From an uncultured Eubacteriales bacterium (GTDB lineage Bacteria > Bacillota > Clostridia > TANB77 > CAG-508), in assembly GCA_949840345.1 (NCBI GenBank), contig CATKWX010000002.1:1-64000 (forward strand): 64,000 nt of DNA, given 5' to 3'. Positions 33,645 to 43,935 of this stretch are shown one piece after another (the stretch's first letter is position 1; the number at the start of each line of letters is the position of its first letter). Made by a program: the position numbers and the translations under genes. The notes under the pieces were generated by a model. That model was not told the origin of the DNA, made no database searches, and worked only from the letters and a program-made list of their open reading frames with translations.

Positions 33645-34136
33645 CTACGTATCGTATAATAATGTAAGAATTTCGACACTCATAATAATATAAGGATTAG
33701 TACTTTTATTAACTTTTTCTACTTTTATCTCTTGTGGTTCTAAAATATTATTATTACTATTAGTAATATTTCTTTGAATACATATTAGAGCATCATCATT
33801 TTCTAAGCTAGAAGCAGTAACAGTGGATTTTGGATTAAATCCATAAGTGATAATATTAGAATCTGTTTTTTCAATTATATCTAAACCAGTATCTATATCT
33901 GAATTAACAATTAAGTTATTCGAATTAGATAAAAGCTTTTTTACAACATCAGTTTTTCCAGTTACTTTTTTATTAATTAGCAAAGAGTCAAATTTTATAT
34001 TTTTAATATTATTTATATTTTTATTGTTAATAATTATTACATTTTCTTTAATATTTTTCTTACTAAAATTATAGTTTAAACAACTTGCAATATCACTTTC
34101 ATTTTTTTTATCAGCAATTATTCCTATAAAAGACAT
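33645..34136 (-). CDS. Unknown protein with a Mur-ligase-like central segment
   Basis: 163 aa. LLSNSNNLIVNSDIDTGLDI and SNIITYGFNPKSTVTASSLE resemble the stretch of Mur ligases between the ATP loop and the substrate loop, without the GKT loop, so it is not an active ligase. It lies 33 bp downstream of a polysaccharide deacetylase in the same direction, suggesting joint expression in cell-wall or spore work. Function unknown. Confidence 0.55.
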   Translation of the reverse strand: MSFIGIIADKKNESDIASCLNYNFSKKNIKENVIIINNKNINNIKNIKFDSLLINKKVTGKTDVVKKLLSNSNNLIVNSDIDTGLDIIEKTDSNIITYGFNPKSTVTASSLENDDALICIQRNITNSNNNILEPQEIKVEKVNKSTNPYIIMSVEILTLLYDT

Positions 34137-34169
34137 ATAATCTCCTCCAGGCTTATTATAGCCAAGAAA

Positions 34170-34946
34170 TTAATTTTTATGCTGAACACCATTATTATCA
34201 ATAGAAAAATTGCTAGTATAAACGATATCAGAAACTTTTACAACCTCATAACCTTTTTCTTTAATATTAGATAAAAGTGTATCTAAACTTAAAGCTGTAT
34301 TTTCAGTTCCATTATGCATTAAAATAATACCACCATTAGATAATTTAGGTTCAATTCTTTCCCACATTTGCTCACAAGTTAAAGCTTTATAATCTAAACT
34401 ATCAATAGACCATTGAATAGCTAAATGATTAGATTTTTTTGAAGCTTCAATAACTGTATCATTATATTCTCCATAAGGACCTCTATATAATCTAGTTTTT
34501 GAGCCAGTTATTGCTTCAACTTTATCACTACATTTTTTTATTTGCTCTACATTATTTTCAAGAGTCATATTATTAACGTGAGGATGTGAATCTGAGTGAT
34601 TTCCAATTTCATGGCCTGCTTCATGAATTTTCTTAACTGCTTCTGGATACTTTGTAACCCAGTCTCCAACTACGAAAAATGTAACTTTACAATTATGTTT
34701 TGATAAAGTTTCTAAAATAGAATCTATATCATCAGCATTCCAAGCACAATTTATAGTTAGGGCAACCTTGCTTTCAGTTGTATCCACACAGTATATAGGC
34801 AGTTGCTTTGAAGCATTTGCAGAAACTGAAGCAACTTGCTCTTTAGGTTTTGAATATATTCCAGTTGCAAAAACAAAAAGCAAAGCAACAGCAGAAACAG
34901 CAATAATATAAGATAATATTTTTTCTTTATTGAGAACTAAAAACAT
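34170..34946 (-). CDS. Polysaccharide deacetylase, PdaB/spore type
   Basis: 258 aa. One N-terminal membrane anchor (residues 7-28), then a NodB domain with ALTINCAWNADDIDSILETL (the usual first Asp position reads Asn-Cys), the metal triad segment EIGNHSDSHPHVNNM (His, His), TRLYRGPYGEYND and the final IILMHNGTENT. PdaB-like proteins act on peptidoglycan during sporulation. The change of the canonical TFDD motif to TINCAWNAD is usual for this subgroup. AGGAGG lies 6 nt before ATG 34946. Confidence 0.85.
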   Translation of the reverse strand: MFLVLNKEKILSYIIAVSAVALLFVFATGIYSKPKEQVASVSANASKQLPIYCVDTTESKVALTINCAWNADDIDSILETLSKHNCKVTFFVVGDWVTKYPEAVKKIHEAGHEIGNHSDSHPHVNNMTLENNVEQIKKCSDKVEAITGSKTRLYRGPYGEYNDTVIEASKKSNHLAIQWSIDSLDYKALTCEQMWERIEPKLSNGGIILMHNGTENTALSLDTLLSNIKEKGYEVVKVSDIVYTSNFSIDNNGVQHKN

Positions 34947-35102
34947 ATAAAACCTCCTAAAATAAGTTATAAAATTAATATGCAATAGGTATTAATTTTA
35001 TGCAGGCGTGATATTAAATTAATATAAATGCTTAACATAATGTTGAAAATTATAAAAAAAGCTGATATAATGTATTGGAAAAACGTTAGGAGGTGTGGGT
35101 CA

Positions 35103-35762
35103 ATGATTATTGAACTGCCGAAAGAATTCAAGTATGAAGGCAAAGGAGAAAGACGGGAGTACGCAGAAGTAAAAAATGATGTTCTCTATATATATGGCGA
35201 TGTTCCTTTTCGGAAGTTGATGTATAATATTACATACACTCTAAAAGGAAATAACATTTGCTATTATTGCGGAAAAAGGGTAAAGGCTAGAAATATAACT
35301 TTAGACCACATATATCCGCAAGATATGGGAGGACCTACAATCACGAATAATTTGATTCCGTGCTGTAGAGATTGCAACTGCGAAAAGAGTAACTTTTCTG
35401 AGTCAGAATACAAGTTGTTCAAAAAACTATCAAAGTCAGAATACAAAGTTTTTTATGAATTTATTCATTTTAAGCATGAGGTAATGAGGGAAGACGGAGA
35501 ATACCAATTGCCTAAAGAATGGATGGATTACGAAAATGCTGGTAAATTCATTGCTTTGGTAGAAATGGACAAAGAGTTCAAAGGTAAAAAGTACAGTTAC
35601 ACTAAACGGTATTTTAAGGAGTACCATGCAATTCCAAAGCCAATAGTAGTATCAAAAAATGGAGTTCTCATAGATGGATATACTTGTTTGATGGTGGCTA
35701 AGGAAGAGGGGCTAAAAAATATTCCTACAATTACTTTAGAAAATGTGATTGTGCATCTTTAA
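35103..35762 (+). CDS. HNH endonuclease with ParB-like C-terminal segment (cassette gene)
   Basis: 219 aa. The HNH domain at residues about 55-100 is CYYCGKRVKARNITLDHIYP, GGPTITNNLIPCCRDCNCEK, with two zinc CxxC pairs. The C-terminus YHAIPKPIVVSKNGVLIDGY and EEGLKNIPTITLENV resembles the ParB/sulfiredoxin-like fold, a combination seen in restriction- or modification-linked proteins. CGG is used three times as Arg (GERREY, PFRKL, TKRYF), and codon choice is less A/T-rich than in neighbouring host genes. AGGAGGTGTGGGTCA precedes the ATG; its own terminator follows. Confidence 0.75.
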   Translation: MIIELPKEFKYEGKGERREYAEVKNDVLYIYGDVPFRKLMYNITYTLKGNNICYYCGKRVKARNITLDHIYPQDMGGPTITNNLIPCCRDCNCEKSNFSESEYKLFKKLSKSEYKVFYEFIHFKHEVMREDGEYQLPKEWMDYENAGKFIALVEMDKEFKGKKYSYTKRYFKEYHAIPKPIVVSKNGVLIDGYTCLMVAKEEGLKNIPTITLENVIVHL

Positions 35763-35763
35763 C

Positions 35764-35793
35764 AAAAAGTCTGGGTTATACCCAGATTTTTTG
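35764..35793 (+). terminator. Terminator of the HNH cassette
   Basis: AAAAAGTCTGGG-TTATA-CCCAGATTTTTT stem with a T-run. Confidence 0.85.
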
Positions 35794-35872
35794 TTGGTAT
35801 ATACGAAAAATTGACTTTTTAACTAAAGTAATATATAATTTATACATAAAAATTTTAAGGAGGTATGTTCTT

Positions 35873-36046
35873 ATGTTACGGAAGATGTGCAGAGAATGTG
35901 CAAAAGCAGATAGTGATTATTACTGGGAGCGCAGAAAGACAGGAGAGGTTGTAAGAGCCGAAAAGTCTGAAGGACGCACCAAAATAATTGTAAAGTGCGC
36001 TGCCTGCGGGCACGAATGGCACTACTTCGCGAGAAGAAGAAATTAA
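35873..36046 (+). CDS. Small zinc-ribbon protein (cassette gene)
   Basis: 57 aa: two CxxC pairs, CREC near the start and CAACGHEWHYFARRRN near the end, forming a probable zinc ribbon. Very basic, function unknown. AAGGAGGTATGTTCTT precedes the ATG. One CGG is used as Arg in the third codon. Monocistronic; a weak hairpin (GCTCCA / TGGAGC) follows at about 36080-36110. Confidence 0.6.
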   Translation: MLRKMCRECAKADSDYYWERRKTGEVVRAEKSEGRTKIIVKCAACGHEWHYFARRRN

Positions 36047-36451
36047 TACCGACAAAAGCAACGTATTGTTGTAAAGATGGCTCCATTTTCGTAAGAATTT
36101 GGAGCTGTTTTAATGTGTTTTTTGTTTTATAAAGATAAATTTATTGCAAACATTGTAGGGGTCGGCGTCCTCGACGACCCGCGTGGCGAAGCCACTTTTC
36201 TTGTCCATACGAAAAAATTAAAAATAAATTTGTAAAAGTATGTACAATTATAAATTTATTTGATATAATGTGTAAGAATAATTTCTAAAACAATTAAAAG
36301 TGTTGGAAAATTTAGATTAAAAAAAAACTTTAAAAAGTATTTTTTAATCTTTTTTTGTTTAATTTGTATGGGCACCGTACTTGCCTAACGGCAAGAGTGA
36401 AGAATTAATAATGAATAGTGAATAATGGTATGTAGTAGAGGGGAGAAAATA
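36047..36451. other. Repeat-rich spacer before pyrG
   Basis: Holds a lead-in TTATTGCAAACATTG with the palindrome GTAGGGGTCGGCGTCCTCGA (36154-36180). It also holds a second copy at 36369-36425 (GGGCACCGTACTTGCC, AGTGAAGAATTAATAATG) ending just before the pyrG ribosome site. The hairpin AGATTAAAAAA / TTTTTTAATCT with T-run (36312-36357) may be an attenuator in the pyrG leader; no C-dependent reiteration signal was confirmed. Confidence 0.55.
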
Positions 36452-38050
36452 ATGAAAACAAAGTATATTTTTGTTACAGGTGGAGTAGTATCAGGGTTAG
36501 GAAAAGGAATAACAGCAGCGTCACTCGGAAGATTACTAAAAAATAGAGGGTATAAAGTTACAATACAAAAATTTGACCCATATATAAATATAGACCCAGG
36601 TACAATGAGTCCTTATGAGCATGGAGAAGTATTTGTTACAGACGATGGAGCAGAAACAGATTTAGACCTAGGACACTACGAAAGATTTGTAGATGAGAGT
36701 TTAACAAAAAATTCAAGTGTAACATCTGGAAGAATATATTCAAATGTAATAAACAAAGAAAGAAGAGGAGATTATTTAGGAAAAACAGTACAAGTAATAC
36801 CTCATATTACAAATGAAATAAAAGAAAATATATATAGTTTTGAAAATCAAGATATAGATATAGTAATAACAGAAATAGGTGGAACTGTAGGAGATATAGA
36901 AAGCTTACCTTTCTTAGAGGCAATAAGACAAGTAGGAATCGAAAAAGATTCACAAGATGTTTTATATATTCATGTAACTTTATTACCACATATATCAGGG
37001 TCAAATGAATTAAAGTCAAAACCAACACAACACTCAGTAAAAGAGTTGCAATCATTAGGAATAAAACCAGATATATTAGTATGTAGAACAGAATTCCCAA
37101 TAGAGGAAGCTATGAAACAAAAAATAGCATTGTTTTGTAATGTAAAGACACAAGATGTTATAGAAAATTCAACAGCAGATAATTTATATGCTGTGCCATT
37201 AAATTTAGAAAAAGAAGGACTTGCTAAAACTGTATGTGAACACTTAAAATTAGAAAAAGTAGAACCTAAAAACGAAGAATGGCAAGAAATGATTAACAAC
37301 ATAAGAAATATTAAAGAAGAAGTAAATATTGCAATAGTTGGAAAATATGTGCAATTACAAGATTCTTATCTTTCTGTTGCAGAGAGTTTAAGACATGGCG
37401 GATTTAAAAATAATGTAAAAGTAAATGTAGGATTTATAGATTCAGAAATAATTAATTCAAATAATGTAAGAGAAATACTAAAAGATTATAAAGGAATTGT
37501 AGTTCCTGGGGGATTTGGAAATAGAGGAATAGAAGGAAAAATTGAAACAATAAAATATGCGAGGGAAAATAATATTCCATTTTTAGGAATATGCCTAGGA
37601 ATGCAAATGGCAGTAGTAGAATTTGCAAGAAATGTATTAAAACTAGAAGATGTAAATTCTGCTGAATTTTGTGAATTTGCAAAGAATCCAGTAATACATA
37701 TAATGGATGATCAAAAAGATGTACACGATAAGGGCGGAACAATGAGACTTGGTGCATATCCATGTGTATTAAAGGAAGGCACAATTGCAAGAGAAATTTA
37801 TGGAAAAGCAGAGATTTCTGAAAGACATAGACATAGATTTGAATTTAATAATAAATATAAAGAGCAAATAGAAAATGCAGGAATGATATGTTCTGGAACA
37901 TCTCCAGATGGAAGATTAGTAGAAATTGTAGAGATACCTACAAATAGATTTTTCGTAGCAGGACAATTCCATCCAGAATTTAAATCAAGACCAAATAAGC
38001 CACAGCCTTTATTTGCAGAATTAGTAAAAGCTGCAAAAGAAATGGAATAA
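36452..38050 (+). CDS. pyrG: CTP synthase
   Basis: 532 aa. N-terminal synthetase domain with [40 protein letters not shown] and [13 protein letters not shown]-terminal glutaminase domain with the catalytic cysteine in [16 protein letters not shown] and the His-Glu pair in [11 protein letters not shown]. It makes CTP from UTP, ATP and glutamine. The ATG at 36452 follows GAGGGGAG; an in-frame ATG at 36425 is part of a repeat and lacks a site. Confidence 0.97.
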   Translation: MKTKYIFVTGGVVSGLGKGITAASLGRLLKNRGYKVTIQKFDPYINIDPGTMSPYEHGEVFVTDDGAETDLDLGHYERFVDESLTKNSSVTSGRIYSNVINKERRGDYLGKTVQVIPHITNEIKENIYSFENQDIDIVITEIGGTVGDIESLPFLEAIRQVGIEKDSQDVLYIHVTLLPHISGSNELKSKPTQHSVKELQSLGIKPDILVCRTEFPIEEAMKQKIALFCNVKTQDVIENSTADNLYAVPLNLEKEGLAKTVCEHLKLEKVEPKNEEWQEMINNIRNIKEEVNIAIVGKYVQLQDSYLSVAESLRHGGFKNNVKVNVGFIDSEIINSNNVREILKDYKGIVVPGGFGNRGIEGKIETIKYARENNIPFLGICLGMQMAVVEFARNVLKLEDVNSAEFCEFAKNPVIHIMDDQKDVHDKGGTMRLGAYPCVLKEGTIAREIYGKAEISERHRHRFEFNNKYKEQIENAGMICSGTSPDGRLVEIVEIPTNRFFVAGQFHPEFKSRPNKPQPLFAELVKAAKEME

Positions 38051-38075
38051 ACCAATAATTATATGAATATGATGT

Positions 38076-38202
38076 TGTAGGGGCGCAGGCGGGAGATTAT
38101 CTACGAAGCATATGCCGAGTGAATAGTGAATAATGAATAGTGAAGAGTACAAAAATCGTAGATTTTTGTACGTAGGGGCGAGCATTGCTCGTCCGTTCTT
38201 CG
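38076..38202. repeat. Repeat cluster after pyrG
   Basis: GTAGGGGCGCAGGCGGGAG, a run of GAATAGTGAATAATGAATAG, the hairpin ACAAAAATC-GTA-GATTTTTGT (a likely pyrG terminator) and GTAGGGGCGAGCATTGCTCG (38173-38195). Three kinds of repeat unit are joined end to end. Confidence 0.8.
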
Positions 38203-38276
38203 AAGAAATAACTGAAATATAAAAAATTAAAATAAATTTATACAAACATATTGACTTTTTATAAAAAGTGGTATAA

Positions 38277-40388
<2,112 letters not shown>

Positions 40389-40394
40389 TTAATG

Positions 40395-40484
40395 GCACAT
40401 GGTGCCATTAATTAGTGAATAGTGAAGAATGAATAGTGAAGAATTATGGTAAAAAGAACAAGGAAAAATTCCTTGTTCTTTTTT
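40395..40484 (+). terminator. Repeat remnant and groESL terminator
   Basis: ATGGCACC/GGTGCCAT flank (40392-40411), a run of GTGAATAGTGAAGAATGAAT and then the terminator AAAGAACAAGGAA / TTCCTTGTTCTTTTTT (40451-40484). Confidence 0.8.
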
Positions 40485-40566
40485 AGAGAATTTGAAATTA
40501 TGTAGACTTTTATATAATAATATGATAAAATAAATATGTAAAAAAATTTTTGGAGGTGCTTACAAG

Positions 40567-40881
40567 ATGAAACGGCAACTAAATTACGAAGCAATACGCA
40601 ACGACGCTCAAGGCAAATTGTGGAAGGTTACGGACTCAATAACCAACGAGTTCACAACTTTCTTTGTAAGCAGTATGGGAGAAATATCATTCGAAAAGAA
40701 TGTTCGTGATTTCCCATATTCTGAGATGTTGTGCGAGATTACGCGTCGGGAAGGCAGAAAATTGTGCATAAGTGTTTCAAAGGCAAATGAGGTATACAGG
40801 AAAATAATTGAAAGAACTAATATTGCCACAAAGGTACCTTATGTTGGAGTAAGTTTTCAGATGTATTATCTGAATCCTTAA
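40567..40881 (+). CDS. Unknown cassette protein
   Basis: 104 aa, basic, soluble, begins MKRQLNYEAIRNDAQGKLWK and has YSEMLCEITRREGRKLCISV. Not recognised. Codon use (GAC, ACG, CGC, CGG, ATA mixed) is unlike host genes; CGG is used twice as Arg. TGGAGGTGCTTACAAG precedes the ATG and a strong terminator follows, so it is a self-contained unit. Confidence 0.55.
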   Translation: MKRQLNYEAIRNDAQGKLWKVTDSITNEFTTFFVSSMGEISFEKNVRDFPYSEMLCEITRREGRKLCISVSKANEVYRKIIERTNIATKVPYVGVSFQMYYLNP

Positions 40882-40892
40882 TCCAGTAACAC

Positions 40893-40940
40893 AACAAAAA
40901 TAATGGACCAAACTTAAAGAGTTTGGTCCATTATTTTTGA
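40893..40940. terminator. Bidirectional terminator
   Basis: AAAATAATGGACCAAACT / AGTTTGGTCCATTATTTT, a near-perfect 18-bp stem between the cassette gene and the leftward small-protein genes. Confidence 0.9.
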
Positions 40941-40956
40941 CTTAAGATGGCTAAAA

Positions 40957-41076
40957 CTAGCAGCATCCTCTGTCTCCACCACCACAACAGCAGCATATTA
41001 ATATAACTAATATTATAATCCAACAGCAGTTATCTCCAAAACCGAAACCGCATCCACATCCTCTTGATTCTTGCAT
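40957..41076 (-). CDS. Small cysteine/glycine-rich membrane protein
   Basis: 39 aa: MQESRGCGCGFGFGDNCCWI, a hydrophobic stretch IIILVILI and a CCCCGGGDRGCC end. AAAGGAGGTG lies 9 nt before the ATG. Such tiny Gly/Cys-rich, one-helix proteins (YjcZ-like) are abundant in spore formers and often found in spores. Nine of 39 residues are Cys. Confidence 0.65.
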   Translation of the reverse strand: MQESRGCGCGFGFGDNCCWIIILVILICCCCGGGDRGCC

Positions 41077-41149
41077 AATTTCACCTCCTTTAAAATTTAA
41101 GTAGTTAATATTTCAAGAAAAGAAATATTAAATGAAGGTTTAATCACAC

Positions 41150-41239
41150 TTAAGCATTACAATTATTGCCGCATCCACAGAAAAGAAGTAAGAACAAGAT
41201 GATAAACCACAAGATTTCGTTATTACAACAATTTCCCAT
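41150..41239 (-). CDS. Tiny cysteine-rich membrane peptide
   Basis: 29 aa: MGNCCNNEILWFIILFLLLF followed by CGCGNNCNA. Same design as the 40957 gene (Cys cluster, one membrane helix, Cys cluster), with AGGAGGTAC 8 nt before the ATG. The two lie in tandem and probably share a promoter and role. Confidence 0.6.
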   Translation of the reverse strand: MGNCCNNEILWFIILFLLLFCGCGNNCNA

Positions 41240-41335
41240 GTAAATGTACCTCCTAAAAATTAAGTTTTGTAAAATCTTTAGTATGTTATATATTATTCTA
41301 AATATAAAAAAGTGTTACTGGGTGAAAAATAATAT

Positions 41336-41460
41336 TTGACAAATATGTAAATATGTGTTAAAATAAATGCCTGTAAGCCGCTTGACCAAGGTGAAAAAAT
41401 ACTACATATTAGTAGTTACCTAAGGTTAAAGGTTAGCGAGTATACGAATAAGGGAGGTGC
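41336..41460 (+). promoter_or_regulatory. rplU promoter and structured leader (probable L21 leader)
   Basis: TTGACA (41336-41341), 17 nt, TAAAAT (41359-41364), then about 90 nt of leader with GCCTGTAAGCCGCTTGACC, ACTAC-ATATTA-GTAGT and GGTTAGCGAGTATACG. Its position and features fit the ribosomal protein L21 leader of Firmicutes. I could not align it fully. Confidence 0.55.
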
Positions 41461-41468
41461 TTTCAAAA

Positions 41469-41834
41469 ATGTACGCAATCATTGAAAGCTGTGGAAAACA
41501 ATACAAAGTAGCTGAAGGAGATGTTGTATTTTTCGAAAAATTAGATACAGAAGTTGGAAAAAAGGTAACATTTGATAATGTTGTTTTAGTATCAGATGAA
41601 GGAAAAGTACAAGTTGGAAATCCTTATGTAAAAGGTATTAAAGTTGAAGGAAAAGTAGTTTCTCATGGTAAGGCAAAAAAGATAATAGTTTACAAAATGA
41701 AACCAAAAAAGAACTATAGAAGAAAACAAGGACACAGACAACCATATACAAAGGTTGAAATAACAGCAATAAAATCAACAGCAAGAAAAACAGCAGCAGC
41801 AAAAGAAGCAGAAAAAGAAACTGTAGAAGCTTAA
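41469..41834 (+). CDS. rplU: 50S ribosomal protein L21
   Basis: 121 aa: [39 protein letters not shown] and [20 protein letters not shown]. The Ala/Lys/Glu-rich tail of about 20 residues is longer than usual. AGGGAGGT lies 10 nt before the ATG; an in-frame ATG at 41457 overlaps the site. Confidence 0.96.
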   Translation: MYAIIESCGKQYKVAEGDVVFFEKLDTEVGKKVTFDNVVLVSDEGKVQVGNPYVKGIKVEGKVVSHGKAKKIIVYKMKPKKNYRRKQGHRQPYTKVEITAIKSTARKTAAAKEAEKETVEA

Positions 41835-41883
41835 AATTAAAAGAGATATATAACTTTCATAACACGAAGGGAGTGAATTTAAA

Positions 41884-42144
41884 ATGGCACATAAAAAGGG
41901 TCAAGGTAGTGTTAAGAACGGAAGAGACAGTGAGTCTAAACGTTTAGGTGTGAAAAGAGCTGATGGTCAATTTGTTCTTGCAGGAAATATATTAGTAAGA
42001 CAAAGAGGAACAAAAATACATCCAGGAACAAATGTAGATATAGGTAGTGATGATACTTTATACGCATTAGTTGATGGAACAGTTAAGTTTGAAAGAAAAG
42101 GTAAAGACAAAAAGAAAGTTAGTGTTTACCCAGTTGAACAATAA
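41884..42144 (+). CDS. rpmA: 50S ribosomal protein L27
   Basis: 86 aa: [20 protein letters not shown] and [20 protein letters not shown]. Most Firmicutes make L27 with an extra N-terminal segment removed by the protease Prp, whose gene lies between rplU and rpmA. Here L27 starts directly at the mature end, and the 49-bp gap has no prp. Confidence 0.96.
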   Translation: MAHKKGQGSVKNGRDSESKRLGVKRADGQFVLAGNILVRQRGTKIHPGTNVDIGSDDTLYALVDGTVKFERKGKDKKKVSVYPVEQ

Positions 42145-42152
42145 TAATTAAC

Positions 42153-42192
42153 AAAAAACAGAAGGCAGAGTAAAATCTGTCTTCTGTTTTTT
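42153..42192. terminator. Bidirectional terminator after rpmA
   Basis: AAAAAACAGAAGGCAGA / TCTGTCTTCTGTTTTTT stem, T-rich on both strands. It also overlaps the end of the leftward gene at 42194. Confidence 0.88.
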
Positions 42193-42193
42193 G

Positions 42194-42478
42194 TTAGTTT
42201 TTTTCTTTGGCAAACACGTAGATAATAGCAAATATCATTGCCAGAATAAACGGCCACCAAGTGAAATTAGCAATAAAGCCTAATAAGAATTCTACAAGGA
42301 AAAGGCACGATGTAATAAAAGCCAATATCTTAGTAATACGACCCCTCTTTTCAGTTATGCTATGGTCCTTGTTTAAAATATGTGCAGTCAAGAAAAGAAT
42401 AAGAAAAAAGATTGTGCCGATAACGCCTATTCCTCTTGCGGCTGCGATGATTCTTAAAACTAACGATAAAATTAACAT
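42194..42478 (-). CDS. Unknown small integral membrane protein (cassette-like)
   Basis: 94 aa with three hydrophobic segments (VLRIIAAARGIGVIGTIFFL; ILAFITSCLFLVEFLLGFIA; WPFILAMIFAIIYVF). Not recognised. AGGAGGATGCTT precedes ATG 42478. Codons GCC, GCT, ATC, GGC and GTC are more frequent than in host genes, placing it with the cassette class; no CGG codon. Confidence 0.55.
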   Translation of the reverse strand: MLILSLVLRIIAAARGIGVIGTIFFLILFLTAHILNKDHSITEKRGRITKILAFITSCLFLVEFLLGFIANFTWWPFILAMIFAIIYVFAKEKN

Positions 42479-42713
42479 AAGCATCCTCCTAAAAAATAAG
42501 TTAAAGTGGCGGTCTCTATATGAAACCAATGTACAGAGGAAAATCCTCCACCAATTGGTGAAAAAAGGTAACATATTCAAAATAATGAATATGAAAATAA
42601 GGTATAACTAAGTATATTATAGCATAAAACAAGCAAAATGGCAAACTTGAATAGATGTGTATAGAAAAGAGTATACTATAAAGAATAATTAATTTAGTAT
42701 GGAGGTATTTTTT

Positions 42714-42854
42714 ATGAAAGAAAAGCCAAAAAAAGAATATGGAGAAGATACTACAAAATATGGAGAATTTGTATGCTCTAATTATCATTGGCTACCTATA
42801 GAGAAGCAAAAGGAGCAAGCTGAAAGGCTAGAGAATATTACAAAGGAGAAATAA
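42714..42854 (+). CDS. Small hydrophilic protein
   Basis: 46 aa, starts MKEKPKKEYGEDTTKYGEFV and continues CSNYHWLPIEKQKEQAERLE, charged and unrecognised. TATGGAGGTATTTTTT precedes the ATG. A terminator-like stem follows. Confidence 0.55.
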   Translation: MKEKPKKEYGEDTTKYGEFVCSNYHWLPIEKQKEQAERLENITKEK

Positions 42855-42889
42855 ATATTGCCCAAAAAATGTGGGGGTTATTATACAAT

Positions 42890-42924
42890 GAAACGCAGTG
42901 CAACTTAATTGTTGCACCGCGTTT
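42890..42924 (+). terminator. Terminator
   Basis: AAACGCAGTGCAAC / GTTGCACCGCGTTT with a TTAATT loop, one mismatch. Confidence 0.7.
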
Positions 42925-42969
42925 TGCCTAAAAATTCTTGTAACGTTCATAAAAATTTATAAAAACCTA

Positions 42970-43023
42970 TTGACATAATTTTAAAATGTATTATAATTAA
43001 AACATAGGTCAAAGAAAGTCAAA
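42970..43023 (+). promoter_or_regulatory. ctsR operon promoter with CtsR box
   Basis: TTGACA (42970-42975), 16 nt, TATAAT (42992-42997), then GGTCAAAGAAAGTCAAA (43007-43023), one base off the CtsR heptad consensus GGTCAAA-N3-GGTCAAA. It lies over the start of transcription, so CtsR should repress its own operon. Confidence 0.92.
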
Positions 43024-43054
43024 ATCAAAAAACGAAAGGAGATGAAATGATGTA

Positions 43055-43508
43055 ATGAGAATATCAGATATGATAGAGGACTTTATAAAAGATTTATTTG
43101 AAGAAGGAGATGACTATATTGAAATTCAAAGGAATGAATTAGCAGAACATTTTAATTGTGTTCCATCGCAAATAAATTATGTTATATCTACAAGGTTTAA
43201 TCCTAATCAGGGATATTATGTAGAAAGTAAAAGAGGCGGTCGGAGGGCATATTAAAATTAAAAAAATAAATATAACAAAGAGTAATTACTTAATGCATAT
43301 AATACGAAACATAGGAGAGAGAATGAGTTCTAATGAAGTAGATATTTTCATTAGTAATTTTATGTCCTATGGAATAACAAACGAAAAGGAAGCAAAATTG
43401 TTAAAAGTTGCAACGAGTGATAATGTGCTCACGATAGAGCCAAGTATAAGAGATGAGTTAAGAGCAAAAATATTTAAAAATATGTTGTTAAATTTAATTG
43501 AAGATTAG
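43055..43508 (+). CDS. ctsR: Heat-shock repressor CtsR, two frames joined by a +1 shift at CGG
   Basis: The first frame (43055-43255) encodes the winged-helix domain: [40 protein letters not shown] and [10 protein letters not shown]. The in-frame CGG at 43241-43243 comes at the glycine-rich tip of the wing; read on, the frame ends four codons later. Skipping its C gives [10 protein letters not shown] and runs through the C-terminal dimerisation/McsB-contact domain to 43508 ([40 protein letters not shown]). The joined protein has 150 aa, the usual CtsR length. The second frame alone starts after the wing and could not bind DNA. The ribosome site AAAGGAG is 13 nt from the ATG, longer than usual. 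Confidence 0.9.
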
Positions 43509-43549
43509 AATGTAGGGGTCGGTCTTGATCGAATCAAAAAAACATTTAT

Positions 43550-43699
43550 GCAATTAAATATAATTTTAAAAAAATCTGCCACTCCTTAAACGCGGTCTAA
43601 TGTGAAAAACACGAAAATGTATCGCTACGATAATGAGGCTATCTACAGTTAAAGTTACCAGAAGGCGGAGTTCGATTTTTTTAAAATATATTTAATTGC
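43550..43699. repeat. Long palindromic element C
   Basis: Outer arms GCAATTAAATATAATTTTAA and TTAAAATATATTTAATTGC (26-27 bp each with one indel) enclose about 97 bp holding small stems (GTG-AAAAA-CAC, TATCG-CTA-CGATA) and ending GGCGGAGTTCGA. Same architecture as elements at 5.5, 51.4 and 55.0 kb. Confidence 0.75.
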
Positions 43700-43930
43700 T
43701 CATAACGAATAATTATATTGCAAACACTGTATGGTGTAGGCGGTAGATTAGCTACGAAGAAGGTTCCAAGTGAATAATGAATAATTATTTGTAGGGGCGT
43801 AATCGGTAAGGAATACCCCAAAGGAATACCAAATTACGCCCTGACCCGTGAGCAAGACCCGTTAGTAAATAGTTAAAAGTGAATAGTGAAGAGTGAAGAG
43901 TACAAAAATCTTCGATTTTTGAAAGGGATG
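43700..43930. repeat. Repeat cluster before mcsA
   Basis: ATATTGCAAACACTGTATGG, GTGTAGGCGGTAGATTAGCT, GTGAATAATGAATAATTATT, GTAGGGGCGTAATCGG with AATTACGCCC, then GTGAATAGTGAAGAGTGAAG and ACAAAAATCTTCGATTTTTG just before the mcsA site. A further core copy lies at 43513-43535. ctsR and mcsA are 427 bp apart, unusual for this operon. Confidence 0.75.
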
Positions 43931-43935
43931 ATTTT

